Positions 1 through 10,800 of a stretch of 64,000 nucleotides of DNA are shown here, piece after piece (the stretch's first letter is position 1; the number at the start of each line of letters is the position of its first letter). The notes under the pieces are model-generated. The model saw only the letters and a list, made by a program, of their open reading frames with translations, was not told where the DNA came from and did no database searches. The DNA comes from Leptodactylus fallax (taxonomy: Eukaryota > Chordata > Amphibia > Anura > Leptodactylidae): NCBI GenBank assembly GCA_947044405.1, contig CAMRHE010000115.1, positions 4,278,001 through 4,342,000 of the forward strand. The letters are read 5' to 3'. The translations under genes were made by a program, and so were the position numbers.

Positions 1-342
1 CTTATGAATCCCATAATACATAGCTTCAATGAATGTACGCTCATTAGATTCTGCTACACAACAGAATAGACAAAGCTGTCATGAAACAATGATACTAAGG
101 TCTTATTTACACAACCATATGTCAGTCCATTTTCATTCTTATTCACACTTTTTGATGTGAATAAGGATAAAAATATGTGATGGCCATTTTAAAACCCTTG
201 AAAGTTTATGGGTCACATTTCTGTTTTTGCACCCGTCAAAATGGACAAAGTTTTCACTATCATGTGCATAAGCCCTAACGCTGGCCATGCACTCCAATTG
301 CTGTTGCCTTGTTCAGCTGACAGCTTTTCCTCCTGGCCCCCT
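1..342. other. Unassigned flank with a small hairpin
   Basis: No coding or known repeat signature is recognised. A short hairpin with CTTATTCAC/GTGAATAAG arms lies at 138-165, suggesting an old MITE remnant, but no ends or target duplication could be defined. Confidence 0.3.
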
Positions 343-344
343 TA

Positions 345-1925
345 CAGTGGGGAAAAAAAGTACAGTATTTAGTCAGCCACCAATTGTGCACGTTCTCCCA
401 CTTAAAAAGATGAGCGAGGCCTGTAATTGACATCATAGGTAGACCTCAACTATGAGAGACAAAATGAGAAAACAAATCCAGAAAATCACATCATCTGATT
501 TTGTAAGAATTCATTGGCAAATTATGGTGGAAAATAAGTATTTGGTCATCTACAAACAAGCAAGATTTCTGGCTCTCACAGACCTGTGACTTCTTCTTTA
601 AGAGGGTCCTCTGTCCTCCACTCATTACCTGTAGTAATGGCTCCTGTTTGACATTGTTATGAGTATAAAAGACACCTGTCCACAACCTCACACAGTCACA
701 CTCCAAACTCCACTATGGTGAAGACCAAAGAGCTGTGGAAGGACACCAGAAACAAAATTGTAGACCTGCATCAGGCTGGGAAGACTGAATCTGCAATAGG
801 CAAGCAGCTTGGTGTGAAGAGATCAACTGTGGGAGCAATAATTAGAAAATGGAAGACATACAAGACCACTGATAATCTCCCTCGATCAGGGGCTCCACGC
901 AAGATCTCACCCTGTGGAGTCAAAATGATCACAAGAACGGTGAGCAAAAATCCCAGAACCACATGGGGGGACCTAGTGAATGACCTGCAGAAAGCTGGGA
1001 CTAACGTAACAAAGGCTCCGTCAGTAACACACTACGCCACCAGGGACTTAGATCCTGCAGTGCCAAACGTGTCCCCCTGCTTAAGCCAGTACATATCCGG
1101 GCCCATCTGAAGTTTGCTAGAGAGCATTTGCATGTTCCAGAAGAGTATTGGGAGAATGTCATATGGTCAGATGAAACCAAAGTAGAACTGTTTGGTAGAA
1201 ACACAACTCGTCGTGTTTGGAGGAGAGTGAATGCTGAGTTGCATCCAAAGAACACCATACCTACTGTGAAGCATGGGGGTGGCAACATCATGCTTTGGGG
1301 CCGTTTCTCTGCAAAGGGACCAGGACGACTGATCCGTGTACATGAAAGAATGAATGGGGCCATGTATCGTGAGATTTTGAGTGCAAACCTCCTTCCATCA
1401 GCAAGGGCATTGAAGATGAAATGTGGCTGGGTCCTTCAGCATGAAAAGCACTGCCAGGGCAACGTAAGAATCATTTCAAGGTCCTGGAGTGGCCTAGCCA
1501 GTCTCCAGATCTCAACCCCATAGAAAACCTTTGGAGGGAGGTGAAAGTCCGTATTGTCCAGTGACAGCCCCCAAAAATCACTGCTCTAGAGGAGATCTGC
1601 ATGGAGGAATGGGCCAACATACCAGCAACAGTGTGCGCCAACCTTATGAAGACTTATAGAAAACGTTTGACCTCTGTCATTGCCAACAAAGGATATATAA
1701 CAAAGTATTGAGATGAACTTTTGTTATTGACCAAATACTTATTTTCCACTATAATTTGCAAATAAATTCTATAAAAATCAGACAATGTGATTTTCTAGAT
1801 ATGTTTTCTCATTTTGTCTCTCATAGTTGAGGTCTACCTATGATGACAATTACAGGCCTTTCTCATATTTTTAAGTGGGAGAACTTGCACAATTGGTGGC
1901 TGACTAAATACTTTTTTCCCCACTG
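345..1925 (+). mobile_element. Tc1/mariner DNA transposon, copy A (full length, dead)
   Basis: A 1581-bp element flanked by TA on both sides (343-344 and 1926-1927), the standard Tc1/mariner target duplication. It has long terminal inverted repeats of about 208 bp (345-553 and 1717-1925), starting CAGTGGGG and ending CCCCACTG. Each repeat holds an outer and an inner copy of an AGTATTTGGTC-like motif, the IR/DR arrangement in which transposase binds twice per end. One decayed transposase gene lies between them on the + strand. Flanking sequence shows no other half of a split repeat. The length matches the usual 1.6 kb of the family. Confidence 0.93.
715..1711 (+). pseudogene. Tc1-type transposase pseudogene (copy A)
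   Basis: In its intact form the enzyme would bind the inverted repeats and cut and paste the element with a DDE catalytic centre. The ATG at 715 opens an N-terminal paired-type helix-turn-helix region ([19 protein letters not shown]...). The frame breaks near 1015, where a base is missing relative to the pattern of related copies. It resumes in another frame with [11 protein letters not shown] (first catalytic Asp) and [14 protein letters not shown] second break near 1445 removes the segment where the related copies carry NDPKH, so the second catalytic Asp is lost. The C-terminal PIENLW block survives in a third frame, and the end is a TGA at 1709-1711. The length of about 330 codons fits Tc1 transposases. 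It is clearly inactive. Confidence 0.9.
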
Positions 1926-1927
1926 TA

Positions 1928-3214
1928 TACATGCTAGCTGGGCTTGGCAATTGTGACTTACCAGAGAGAAATACTATATAAATGCTGTTGTACCTCCTCT
2001 AAGAACAAAAGTACTGGAATATAAAATTATTGGTCCTTCTTTCCCCCAAAATATGACATGATACTGGGGAGAAGAAGTATGGAGTAGGTTGAGAAGCCAC
2101 TGGAGTTGGCCCGTTGGTGGAGAAGACAGGCAAAGTCACCACAGGTGGTGCCAGCAGAGGGTTCACCAGGTAGTTGGCACATGAAGCAGTTGGTGAGCAG
2201 ATGGCAAAGAAGCTTCCAAAGAGGCCAGCCACATGGAGAGCCCTGCAGGAGTGGTAGAATAGGGGGAAACATGCTCATCTGTAGAGATTTGACTAATATA
2301 TTCTGTTTTGTTGTATGGTTGCTGATTTCTTGACTTGTTCCTGTTGACAGAGAAAGTCTCCATGTGTGCAAACCTAACCTATTTAACTCTCTTCTCATCC
2401 TTGTGTCACCGTGGTTTTTACCTTTCTTGTTCACTGATGTTTGCAGTTCCTGTGAAGACATCAGCCCTGCCATGGGCAAGACAGATTGGAAGAAAATAGT
2501 AAGATGTTTTTGTAAGAATTAAGTCACCGTTTCACCAGCATTCATTTTTATACATCTTTCTCATCGTTCCCGACATGGTGATATGCATTATTTGTCTAAC
2601 AGTATATTGATGCCTTAGTCCTAAATTAGTCTCCACCAGTTGGGGAGGGTGGGGGATGTGGAGTAGCATTTGTTGATGTGCAGTTGTGTTTCTATGTGTG
2701 TAATAACTTTGACAATGGTGGTTGATTTGTCATAGAATATGTCTATATTCCATCCTTTGTGCTATGTGTAAGTGAAGCAGCCTGCAATTTACTGCACTTT
2801 CCATGAAACACATTGTTTGTGCATTTGCAAAATTATTCTGAAAATGAACAATCAGTAAAGAGGAAAACAGAAAACCATATTCTTATCCGTGATGGGGGAT
2901 TTTACTAGCAAATAAAGCAAATGGAGCAATTACAGCAAAGCAGAGAGATATACAGGATATAGAAAACAGCAGGGGCATAACTATAGGGGTACAAAAGTTA
3001 CATACTACGGCGCTTGTGCTGAGAGAGCCCAAGTCCTCTCTGTGTCACATAAGAAAACACCATATTAAATATGGAGGAACAGAAATTTGTCACACCTGTA
3101 TTATTCCATCCAGAGCATTGATCAGGAGTTAGTCTTCATTGTTTAATTGTGGATGTTGTCTTATCTGTGCATATACTAAATAGGGTACTTGCATCAGGAG
3201 CTCCATCACCATCT
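1928..3214. other. No recognised gene or repeat
   Basis: I see no convincing coding frame, RNA gene or known repeat. Short open frames on both strands around 2000-2480 have no recognisable domain and overlap each other. Confidence 0.4.
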
Positions 3215-3258
3215 TCTATCTATCTCATATCCCCTGGCCAGGTCTATCTATCTATCTA
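3215..3258. repeat. CTAT microsatellite, interrupted
   Basis: CTAT units at 3215-3225 and 3244-3258 are separated by about 18 bp of non-repeat sequence. They abut the palindromic MITE cluster. Confidence 0.7.
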
Positions 3259-3270
3259 ATGCAAAAACAC

Positions 3271-3937
3271 CTTAAGTCTGAGGCCCCACATTGCAGAAAC
3301 GCAGCTTTTTTTGTTGCAGATTCTGCTGCGGTTTTTTGAGCCAAAGCCAGGAGTGGATTGAGCAGAATGTAGAAGTATAAGAACTTCCTCTATGTTTCCC
3401 ATTCCTTTTGTAGCCATTCTTGACTTTGGCTTGGAAAACCACAACAGAATCTGCAACAAAAAAAGCTGCGTTTCTGCAACGTGGGGCGTCAGCCTAAGGC
3501 TGAGGCCCCATATTGTGGAAACGCAGTTTTTTGTTGCATATTTTGCTACATTTTTTGAGCCAAAGCCAGGACTAGAATAAGGAGAAGGTAGAAGTATAAG
3601 AACTTCCTATATATTTCCCATTCCTTTTGTATCCATTCTTGGCTTTGGCTCAAAAAAGCGAGGAAAAATTTGCAACAAAAAAGCTGCGTTTCCACAACAT
3701 GGGCCTTAGCCTTAGGCTGAGGCCCCACGTTGCGTAAACACAGCTTTTTTTGTTGCAGGTTTTGTTGGGGTTTTTTTAAGCCAAAGCCAGAAGTGGATTG
3801 AGCAGAAGGTAGAAGTATAAGAACTTCCTATATATTTTCCATTCCTTTTGTAGCCATTCTTGGCTTTGGCTCAAAAAAACGCAGCAAAATCTGCAACAAA
3901 AAAAGCTGCGTTTCCGCAACGTGGTGCCTCAGCTTAA
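3271..3937. repeat. Three abutting copies of a palindromic MITE
   Basis: Three units of about 220 bp (about 3274-3496, 3497-3714 and 3715-3937) share one structure. The left arm starts near GGCTGAGGCCCCACGTTGCG, followed by AAACGCAGC, a T-rich run and GTTGCAGATTTTGCTGC. A central non-palindromic GAAGGTAGAAGTATAAGAAC segment follows, then the reverse complement of the left arm ending GGCCTCAGCC. Adjacent units share the junction CAGCCTAAGGCTGAGGCC, so they are head-to-tail with merged ends. A fourth, solitary copy in reverse orientation lies at 27074-27303. No coding capacity. The superfamily is not determined. Confidence 0.85.
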
Positions 3938-4165
3938 AGGGGAGTTTATCACCACCAATATTGCTTCTTAACTATTTATATGCTGGTTTAGGGACAGGTA
4001 GTGATTTAATGAACATAACTTTTTGTGTCAAATTGTAACCTTGCTGCCGAGAAAATCTTTTAAGATTGTACTTTGACACAAAAATGTATGTTCATTATGC
4101 AAGTAAAGGCCCCTACAACACCATATGGTTGGTTTAAAAGTGATTTTGGTCATGGTGGAATCCCA
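3938..4165. repeat. TTAA-flanked MITE (T2-like)
   Basis: Both ends touch TTAA (3934-3937 and 4166-4169). Inner ends are AGGGGAGTTTATCACC and, inverted, TGGGATTCCACC. The interior is a partial palindrome: GAACATAACTTTTTGTGTCAA on one side is matched in reverse by TTTGACACAAAAATGTATGTTC on the other. Related fragments occur at 14574 and around 47855. TTAA duplication with AGG-type ends fits piggyBac- or Kolobok-mobilised MITEs. Confidence 0.7.
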
Positions 4166-4350
4166 TTAAATGGCCACACACTGTAACAAACCTTGCATAA
4201 ATCAATAGTACAAGCGAATATAGGAAACTAGGAGAAGTAATATATCTTATCAGAGAAAAATGCTTCTTTCTCCTCTTATTGGGCTGATCCCCTGCTTCCC
4301 ATTCCTTCCACTAATCTGACTATCACTGTAAAAATTTCTACTATATCTAC

Positions 4351-4404
4351 CTGTAGGTCACATAAATGGGCTGTAGGTCACATAAATGGCCTGTAGGTCA
4401 CATA
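4351..4404. repeat. 20-bp tandem repeat, about 2.7 copies
   Basis: The unit CTGTAGGTCACATAAATGG(G/C) repeats twice and is followed by a partial third unit. Confidence 0.85.
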
Positions 4405-6700
4405 CCTCAGATTACATATGTGCATAGAAGTCTGGGGGAGGATGAGCAGAGGGATAGAGAGATAACAACAGCAACACAGGTTTAGTATGACAGTGGAGCT
4501 AAATAGGAGCTTTGTATCACAACCAAAGTATTTTATCCACGTCAGTACAGTTATGGTCAGTACTTCTCTTTATTTACCCTGCATGGTCCTTGGCCCGTTC
4601 TTGAGTGAGAGAGAGAGTTATTGAAAAGATTCTTCTCTATTACTGCGTGTACTGTCTGGCAAATAGTCTCCACCTACCAGCTCAGAGAGAAATGAAAATT
4701 ATAGATAGTGGCTGAAAAGGGGAAAACTGCTCAATAATACAGAATACAAGTCATATCATGGCCAGAAATAGGGTTACTCCTCATGTACACACATTGCCCT
4801 AATGATATATACAAAGTTTGTTAGGTGCACTTTAAGCAGGTTATGTGTAACCGAGGGACCTAAATTAAAGAAAGTAAAGTGTGAAGCAAAATTTAAAAGG
4901 GCTCCAATTTTAATATGATGTCCTTTCAACAGTACGTTACACCTCTACAAGACACTATATACTGTATGTTGGCAGTGTATACACTGGGAACCTGATAAGG
5001 AAAATGGCCATGGATATTCTGCAGTCCTATCTAGTCTAGAAAAGCTATAGTGGCGGAGACATATGCATGTGGCTAAGACTAAGATAGTCCATAGAAAGAT
5101 TCCATTTTTCTAAAGGCATTCCTGAGATAATATATACATGCAGTATAGTCAACACTGACACCAGTTAAACATGCTATATGAGAAAAAGATCCAAAAATGA
5201 GCATCAAAAAAAAATTAATAATACTCAAAATGAATACTAAACAGACCACATACTGTACAGACATTCTAAATACTATCATTATGTAACATCATGCAGTCGA
5301 GTAGAATTTCTTACAATGCGTACGCTTATATTATGCAGTTTTAGATATTTTCTGTCTGTCATAAAAACAAAGTGGATCCAATAGAGTAACAGACGGGGAC
5401 CTCATGATTGAAAGTCTTCCACCTGTATATATTGTGCTGGGATTGATCAAACCGGTGTTAATTACCCTATATGTGACCACTGCCATTCATTAAATATACA
5501 TAAGCATTGCTTGTCCTTTGTCGTTTTAGAGTCTATACACTTATCAATAACAGGAAACTTTCAACTTTTCATTTTCTCTGAAGAATGACAGATTTTCAAT
5601 AGCTACACGCAAACATTTAAGAGCTCTGAAGGACTGGGATGCATCATTGTATTAAATTATTCATCATTCCCCCATGCACTGGTCCATATTATGACACTAT
5701 AGAGCTGACACTATTGACATTATTGACATATGTGATGGATCCATGCTCACAAGTACTCTGCATATGGCACCTACTAGAAAGAAGGGCGAGAATGTGATGC
5801 CAGACAGTGAAGATGACTGGGCCCAGTGCTTTTTCTAAAAAGGTTAGATAACAGGGTCAACATCCAAAAACAAAACAAAAAATATCCAGTGCACATTAAC
5901 ACATAGATTGTTAACTAAGTATTTATGGTGATCCTGGGAATGGTAAGAGTTTATATATGATTCCCTGATGGTCTAGGGTAGTGGAGAAGTTAATGCCCAC
6001 TTTCCTGGTGATCTACAGTATTGAGGGTGTTAGGCAAGGTTCAGACTATTGAATTTGTAGCTGATTTTGGGGCAGATTCCATCTCAAAATTAGCTCCAAA
6101 TTCCAGCTGGTATCCAGTGTCTTGCCCAATCTTCCCGCAGATACTGCATCTGATTCAGCCACAAAATCCGCACTGCAAGGTTCAGCCCTATTATCTGCAG
6201 GTTGGGCCCCTTTCTCTCTCCTAGATGTGGTCCTTACAAGCAAACTGAGACATATCCACATACTGTATGTATAAGCATCTTGTGAAAACCAAGTTACATT
6301 GGAAATTCAAGAGGTTGTGGGTGTATGTGGTGACCACTAAAATGTGTGGTACTACAAACACTGATAGTCTAATATAATGTAGGATTACAGTAAAACTGGC
6401 ACCATGGAGAGATACAATATAATGATCGAGAAATGGACTAGGATTTCAGAAAGAAAATGCAAAAAAAATATGACCAGGTCAGTGTAGATAAACCTTTATT
6501 TTAATGTCTATGGGTTTATTTAACCTTATATGTAAACAGTAATCTTAGACATCAGTAATTTCCTTTCCTTATTGACAGCCATTCAAAGAACCTAGTTGAA
6601 TGACCAAAGACAAGACTGAAAACGTTCACTTTTATATGTATTTGTATACATTTACTCACTGTGAGTGGGAGGAATGTAATGGAGAATTACATTGCCTTTT
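4405..6700. other. No recognised gene; mostly unassigned AT-rich sequence
   Basis: No supported gene. A MITE-like fragment near 6030-6195 (a TTCAGACTATTGAATTTG edge and an inverted partner near 6175) is the only repeat signal I see. The rest looks unique. Confidence 0.35.
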
Positions 6701-6763
6701 CCTTAATTGGGTTTTACAGTTAGGTCATCAATATCTCATCGGTGGGGGTCTGATATCTTAGGT

Positions 6764-7722
6764 CCATGATGGCGAACCTATGGCACGCGTGCCACAGAGG
6801 GCACGCAGAGCCCTCTCAGTTGGCACACGCGCCGTCGCCATGATCGCTCACTAACGGGGAATCCGGTACAGGATTCCCTGTTTGTGAGCGATCGCTTCTT
6901 TCAGCTGTATGTGCATTTGCACATACAGCTGAACTGTCAGTGTAGGCCGCGGTCCACAGGACCGTGGCTTACACTGATTGCAGAGTGTTTCCTCTGCCCC
7001 GACGCAGGCGTGATGACGTAAGTCATCAGCGCGCGCAAGCAGAAGGAGGACGCTCTTCGTGGGACTGCAGCTCTTCATGGAACTAAGTAGCATAAACTAC
7101 TGTGTTGGGGCTTACTGTGAAGCATAAACTACTGTGTGGGGCCCACTGTGAAGCATATATTACTGTGTGGGGCCCACTGTGAAGCATTTACTACTGTGTG
7201 GGGCCCCACTGTGAAACATATACTACTGTGTGGGGCCCTTCTGTGAAGCATATACTACAGTGTGGGGGCCCACTGTGAAGCATATACTACTGTGTGGGGG
7301 CCAGTGTGAAGCATATACTACTGTGTGGGGCCCCACTGTGAAGCATATACTACAGTGTGGGGGCCACTGTGAAGCATATACTACTGTGTGGGGCCCCACT
7401 GTGAAGCATACACTACAGTGTGGAGGCCCACTGTGAAGCATAAACTACTGTGTGGGGGCCACTGTGGAGCGTATAATACTGTGTGGGGGCCCACTGTGAA
7501 GCATATACTACTGTGTGGGGGCCCTTCACTATTTATATCACACAGTATCTGTTTTATAGCAGACATGTGATATTATTACAGGCTTTAATAATATTGCACA
7601 GTCACTATAAAACACATCCTGGTTAATTTAAGGTTAAATTGCTGTGTTGGCACTTTGCGATAAATTAGTGGGTTTTGGGTTGCAGTTTGGGCACTCGGTC
7701 TCTAAAAGGTTCGCCATCACTG
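6764..7722. mobile_element. hAT-type non-autonomous element carrying a minisatellite
   Basis: Terminal inverted repeats pair 6764-6779 with 7707-7722: the left begins CCATGATGGCGAACCT and the inverted right reads CAGTGATGGCGAACCT, whose CAGTG start fits hAT ends. Flanking 8-mers TCTTAGGT (6756-6763) and CCTTAGGT (7723-7730) are an 8-bp target duplication with one mismatch, also typical of hAT. There is no transposase. The interior has three consecutive hairpins (about 6843-6893, 6902-6931 and 6943-6975) followed by the 31-bp tandem array. It is inserted in an older MITE. Confidence 0.8.
7089..7524. repeat. 31-bp minisatellite inside the hAT-type element, about 14 units
   Basis: The unit resembles ACTACTGTGTGGGGCCCACTGTGAAGCATAT at 30-31 bp, with scattered substitutions and a variable count of G and C in the GGGGCCC core. 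Open frames in both directions across the array are artefacts of the repeat lacking stop codons, and no gene is inferred. Confidence 0.93.
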
Positions 7723-8153
7723 CCTTAGGTTGTTTGTGCCACTTCTACTTTACAGGTCAATGATGTGACATTCGTCAACTGAGTGAGACTGAACAGCAAT
7801 ATCAAGCACAGATCCTACACAATGTACAGTGTTGAGCTTGGTATTCAATGAAGAGACCGCACCAGTCATTGGAATTAAGTGGAGGTCTCTTCAAACAGCT
7901 GATCTGTTGGGGTCCAGGGTTACAATCAGATATTGATGACCTATCTAAGGATAGGTCAATACTATTTAGCTCTTGGAAAACACCTTTAAAGGAACACCTT
8001 TAAAGGAACTCTCTGTGTCATCTAGGATACTGTAACATAATGGGACAAATTTATAAACATTTCTAAAAAGTATACTCTTTGTTGCCCATAGCAACCAACC
8101 ACGGCCACTATAAGAAATGAAGGTAGTTTTATAAACTCCCCAATGAATGATTA

Positions 8154-8393
8154 TGGGCAGCACGGTGGCTCAGTGGTTAGCCTTGCAGCGCTGGAGTCCT
8201 GGGTTCAAATCCTGCCAAGGACAACATCTGCAAGGAGTTTGTATGTTCTCCACGTGTTTGCGTGGGTCTCCTCCCACACTCCAAAGACATACTGATAGGG
8301 AATGTAGATTGTGAGCCCTATATGGGACAGTCAATGTCTGTAAAGCGCTGCGGAATATGATGGTGCTATATAAGTAAGCATAATAATAATTAT
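8154..8393 (+). mobile_element. tRNA-derived SINE
   Basis: A pol III promoter-like head is visible: A box TGGCTCAGTGG at 8166-8176 and B box GGTTCAAATCC at 8202-8212, with tRNA-like spacing. A body with GTTTGTATGTTCTCC and GTGTTTGCGTGGG follows, then a 3' tail AAGCGCTGCGGAATATGATGG ending in TAATAATAAT. A 3'-truncated relative of the tail lies at 49147-49270. Non-coding; it would be moved by a LINE reverse transcriptase. Confidence 0.8.
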
Positions 8394-8589
8394 GTATGCA
8401 GTGTTGTGATGTGGGTTATTTTCCCTTGTAAGGTTGCTTATCCATTCTGTGACCAATGCTCCATGCCTGCTTGGCAAGCAACTATGTGGCCAGCTTTATA
8501 AAACTTACCTGCTCTCTGCAAATGAAGTCTTTTAGCTCACACCTTTTACAAAATGACAGCCTACACTAGGTAGTCAAGATTCTTTCTAA
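8394..8589. other. No recognised feature
   Basis: Short spacer between the SINE and the CR1 fragment. Nothing is recognised. Confidence 0.4.
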
Positions 8590-8950
8590 GTCTAAATATA
8601 AAAGGTACTCAGGACCTAGTGATCAATTTTATTCAGTGCCAGTAGGTTGTCACAGTGCAGAGGGATCTACCCTATTCTCATTAGCAGAAGGAAGCACGAG
8701 AAGTAATGGGATGAAACTAAGGGGAAGGAGATTCAGATTAGACATTAGGAAAAACTTTCTAACAGTAAGGGTAGTGAGAGAGTGGAATAGGCTGCCACGG
8801 GAGGTGGTGAGTTCTTCATCAATTGAAATCTTCAAGCGGAAACTGGATAGGTATATAGCTGGGATGTTTTAGGAATTCCTGCTTTTGCAGGGGGTTGGAC
8901 TCGATGGCCCTTGAGGTCCCTTCCAACTCAAACAAACAAACAAACAAACA
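8590..8950 (+). mobile_element. CR1-type LINE, 5'-truncated 3' end
   Basis: This contains the extreme C-terminal coding part of ORF2 followed by a short 3' UTR with GGTTGGACTCGATGG and GAGGTCCCTTCCAACTC, the hallmark 3' end of CR1-clade LINEs. The 3' terminus is a CAAA microsatellite at about 8928-8950. The 5' truncation near 8590 is typical of incomplete target-primed reverse transcription. No clear target duplication was found. Confidence 0.82.
8636..8872 (+). pseudogene. CR1 LINE ORF2 C-terminal fragment
   Basis: About 70 codons up to the TAG at 8870-8872 encode RRFRLDIRKNFLTVRVVREW followed by NRLPREVVSSSSIEIFKRKLD. This is the conserved C-terminal tail of CR1/L2-group LINE polyproteins, downstream of the reverse transcriptase. 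The frame is open over this stretch, but no endonuclease or RT catalytic region is attached, so it is a dead 5'-truncated copy rather than a gene. No genuine start codon is implied. Confidence 0.8.
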
Positions 8951-8974
8951 GTATGTTCAGTGCCCAGTCTTATT

Positions 8975-9117
8975 TAGCTTTAAGGGGTTTTCCAGGATAA
9001 TAGGTCATCAGTATGTGATCTGTCAGGGTCCAACACCAGAACCCCTCTCACAGATCATCTGTTCTAGCAACCTCTGGGTTGCTGGAAGCTGCTAGTGGAC
9101 AGGTGGCGAATGTGACA
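8975..9117. repeat. Truncated frog-type MITE
   Basis: It begins TTTAAGGGGTTTTCCAGG and AATAGGTCATCAGTATGTG, the same left end as the MITEs at 6703, 20512, 37405 and 51195. It stops where the Penelope-like repeat begins. Confidence 0.6.
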
Positions 9118-9722
9118 ACCACTTTAAGCTTCAGCCTCATGAAGGCATCCGTCCAAAGCTGAAACCAGTTGGCAATAAAAAACTACAAATTTGTACTATA
9201 GCTCTGGGTCACAACTCCTTTTCATCTCCAGCAGTGTCCATAGAGAACCCCAGTATTTTTTTTATTTTGTTTTATTTCCTATCTATTATACGGCAGCATT
9301 ATTGCTATGCTGGATTTGGGGCAGCAGCAGAAACCACTATATGAAGTGCGCTACATAGAGTTGTGCCTGTTATTAGTACAGTACGTCTCAAGGACGTGAA
9401 CATTTTTCATGCCATCTTCCCCTGTACTATTGCCAATCGAGGGTTACATGCACCACGGAGTGCCATTTCTTCCTTTTCCTTAAGGATTGCACTGTAGGTT
9501 TAAGCCTTATATAAACCTGTTGAACTGCAACAACTGTGTCTTATTTGGGAACCTCTTTTCCAAACCTCTCTATTTCTATGAAGACATCTGTGGCTTGTAC
9601 TCACATAACAGAGATCTGGATAAGTCAATAGCTAAATAATAGACGTTACATATTGGATTACTCTACAATGGACAGCTGTCAATTTTCTTCTAGCTTGTCT
9701 AACGTTGTACAGATGTGTGAAA
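9118..9722 (+). repeat. Penelope-like or unclassified repeat, copy 1 (about 605 bp)
   Basis: Nearly the whole segment is repeated in the same orientation at 15759-16362, with a few percent divergence by eye. It starts with a degraded hammerhead-like core (9136-9165). It continues through GCAATAAAAAAC, a T-rich tract and a long unclassified body containing GTACAGTACGTCTCAAGGACG. No open frame with a recognisable domain. Assignment to Penelope-like retroelements rests only on the ribozyme-like core and is tentative. Confidence 0.5.
9136..9165 (+). ncRNA. Degraded hammerhead-like ribozyme core
   Basis: CTCATGA stands where a hammerhead needs CTGANGA, followed by AGGCATCC...AAAGCT and GAAAC. The G to C change in the first box should abolish cleavage. 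It is called only because the paralogous site at 15782 keeps the consensus box. Confidence 0.25.
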
Positions 9723-9950
9723 CCAATTCAATATAATACTGTGACATGTAATAGAAAAACTCTTGACAGGCTGCATTCCCCATCGCAACCACTGGGTGGC
9801 CACACAAAAATACAAATAGGATAGACATCATGGGAGGCACAATCATGTTGTTTTGAAAAGCTGGTCATCTCATGACATACATATTTTACGGCAAGCCAAG
9901 AGGAAAAGTAAGGAAGTACACATCTGTACATTTTTAAAACTAGTTTCAGC
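9723..9950 (+). repeat. Dispersed repeat family R, copy 1
   Basis: It shares CAACCACTGGGTGGCCACA, a CACAAT/CATGTTGTTTTGAAA block and GCTGGTCATCTCATGA with sequences at 22538-22745 and 30150-30330. Inverted relatives lie at 20226-20412 and 31520-31640. No coding frame, no inverted repeats recognised; class unknown. Confidence 0.6.
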
Positions 9951-10589
9951 CATTTGAAATTGAATTGTCAGAGATCAGAATATTCCTTAAAGATTTTTTC
10001 ATACAAAATAATACAAATAAAAAGCAGAGAGGTTGCTGTTAGTGAATCATAGCACTTTACTGGATTTTATCTATCTTTAGGCCTCTTCTGTTTAGAAAAT
10101 AAAAGGACCAGGTATTACAGAAATCCTTCACTTGTTATTTGTGCAAAGTTTAGGAAATAAACATGACTCACTTCATTATAACATTTATTAGGAGAAAAGT
10201 GATAAAATTCCATTATAGGAGGTGACAACCACTATAAATAACATGAGGGTTCCAACAAACAGTGAGTTTTACCTAGGGGAGTTATCATTGGCTTCTCATT
10301 TCCCCTGCATCCACTGTAGGAGAAATGTAGTATTGCAAGCAGCGATTGAAATGTGTTATATGTACTATGAAAAAACAGGAAAGACGTGTTCCTTATGCGG
10401 AACCGGTATGAATATATAATGGAGAGCAACCAGATGTTAGGGAGTTTACAAAATGGCTGCTCACCTTGTTTCATTGTGATAAGCCACAATTGCTAACAGG
10501 GATTGTATTGATGTAGGAATCTGGAGGGCAGTGTCCACTGGCGTACGGCTACTCAGAGTCATGAGTAGTAGAACTAATCGTCTCCAGGA
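9951..10589. other. No recognised gene or repeat
   Basis: No supported feature. Short open frames here overlap on both strands without a domain. Confidence 0.35.
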
Positions 10590-10800
10590 GTGAGTGACTC
10601 CCGAATAAAGAAGCCAGGATGCGCGCTCCTCTTTAGGAATATAGAATTCAGAGCTACCACAGGGCTTGACAAAATACGTGTATTTATTGAATATAATACG
10701 GATAATGCGTTTCGGGGTTTGATACACCGCTTGGGGTGTACCCCTTCCTCAGATCCAACATACAGAAACTGTAGCCTGCTTGACCAGGTGTGAACTATGT
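10590..10800 (-). repeat. Retroelement end fragment with hammerhead-like core (minus strand)
   Basis: Read on the minus strand, this has the CTGAGGA...CGAAAC arrangement followed by an AT-rich stretch with CAATAAATACACG, as found at ends of Penelope-like retroelements. No reverse transcriptase is attached. Borders are approximate. Confidence 0.45.
10708..10752 (-). ncRNA. Hammerhead-like ribozyme motif
   Basis: On the minus strand the order is CTGAGGA (a match to CUGANGA), then a hairpin arm GGGG with an inner TACACC/GGTGTA stem, then CCCC, then GAAAC. The boxes and the nested stem II are what a type I hammerhead needs. The stem III and cleavage-site side (GCATT) is weak. Motif-level inference only. 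Confidence 0.4.

Larger units (their letters stand above)
6703..7990. repeat. Older MITE split by a hAT-type element
   Basis: The left part (AGGTCATCAATATCTCATCGG..., about 6703-6763) and the right part (about 7731-7990, ending ATTGATGACCTATCTAAGGATAGG... then AACACCTTTAAAGG) are opposite ends of the frog-type MITE seen nearly complete at 51195-51600. The hAT element at 6764-7722 lies between them. Outer borders are approximate. Confidence 0.55.

Noticed and set aside
7223..7570. Repetitive open frames on both strands with periodic CEAYTTVWGPTVKH-like units
   Set aside because: They follow the 31-bp minisatellite and exist equally on both strands; no domain or start context.
8155..8230. Functional tRNA gene
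   Set aside because: A and B boxes are present but no cloverleaf or terminator could be made; it is the head of a SINE whose tail recurs at 49147.
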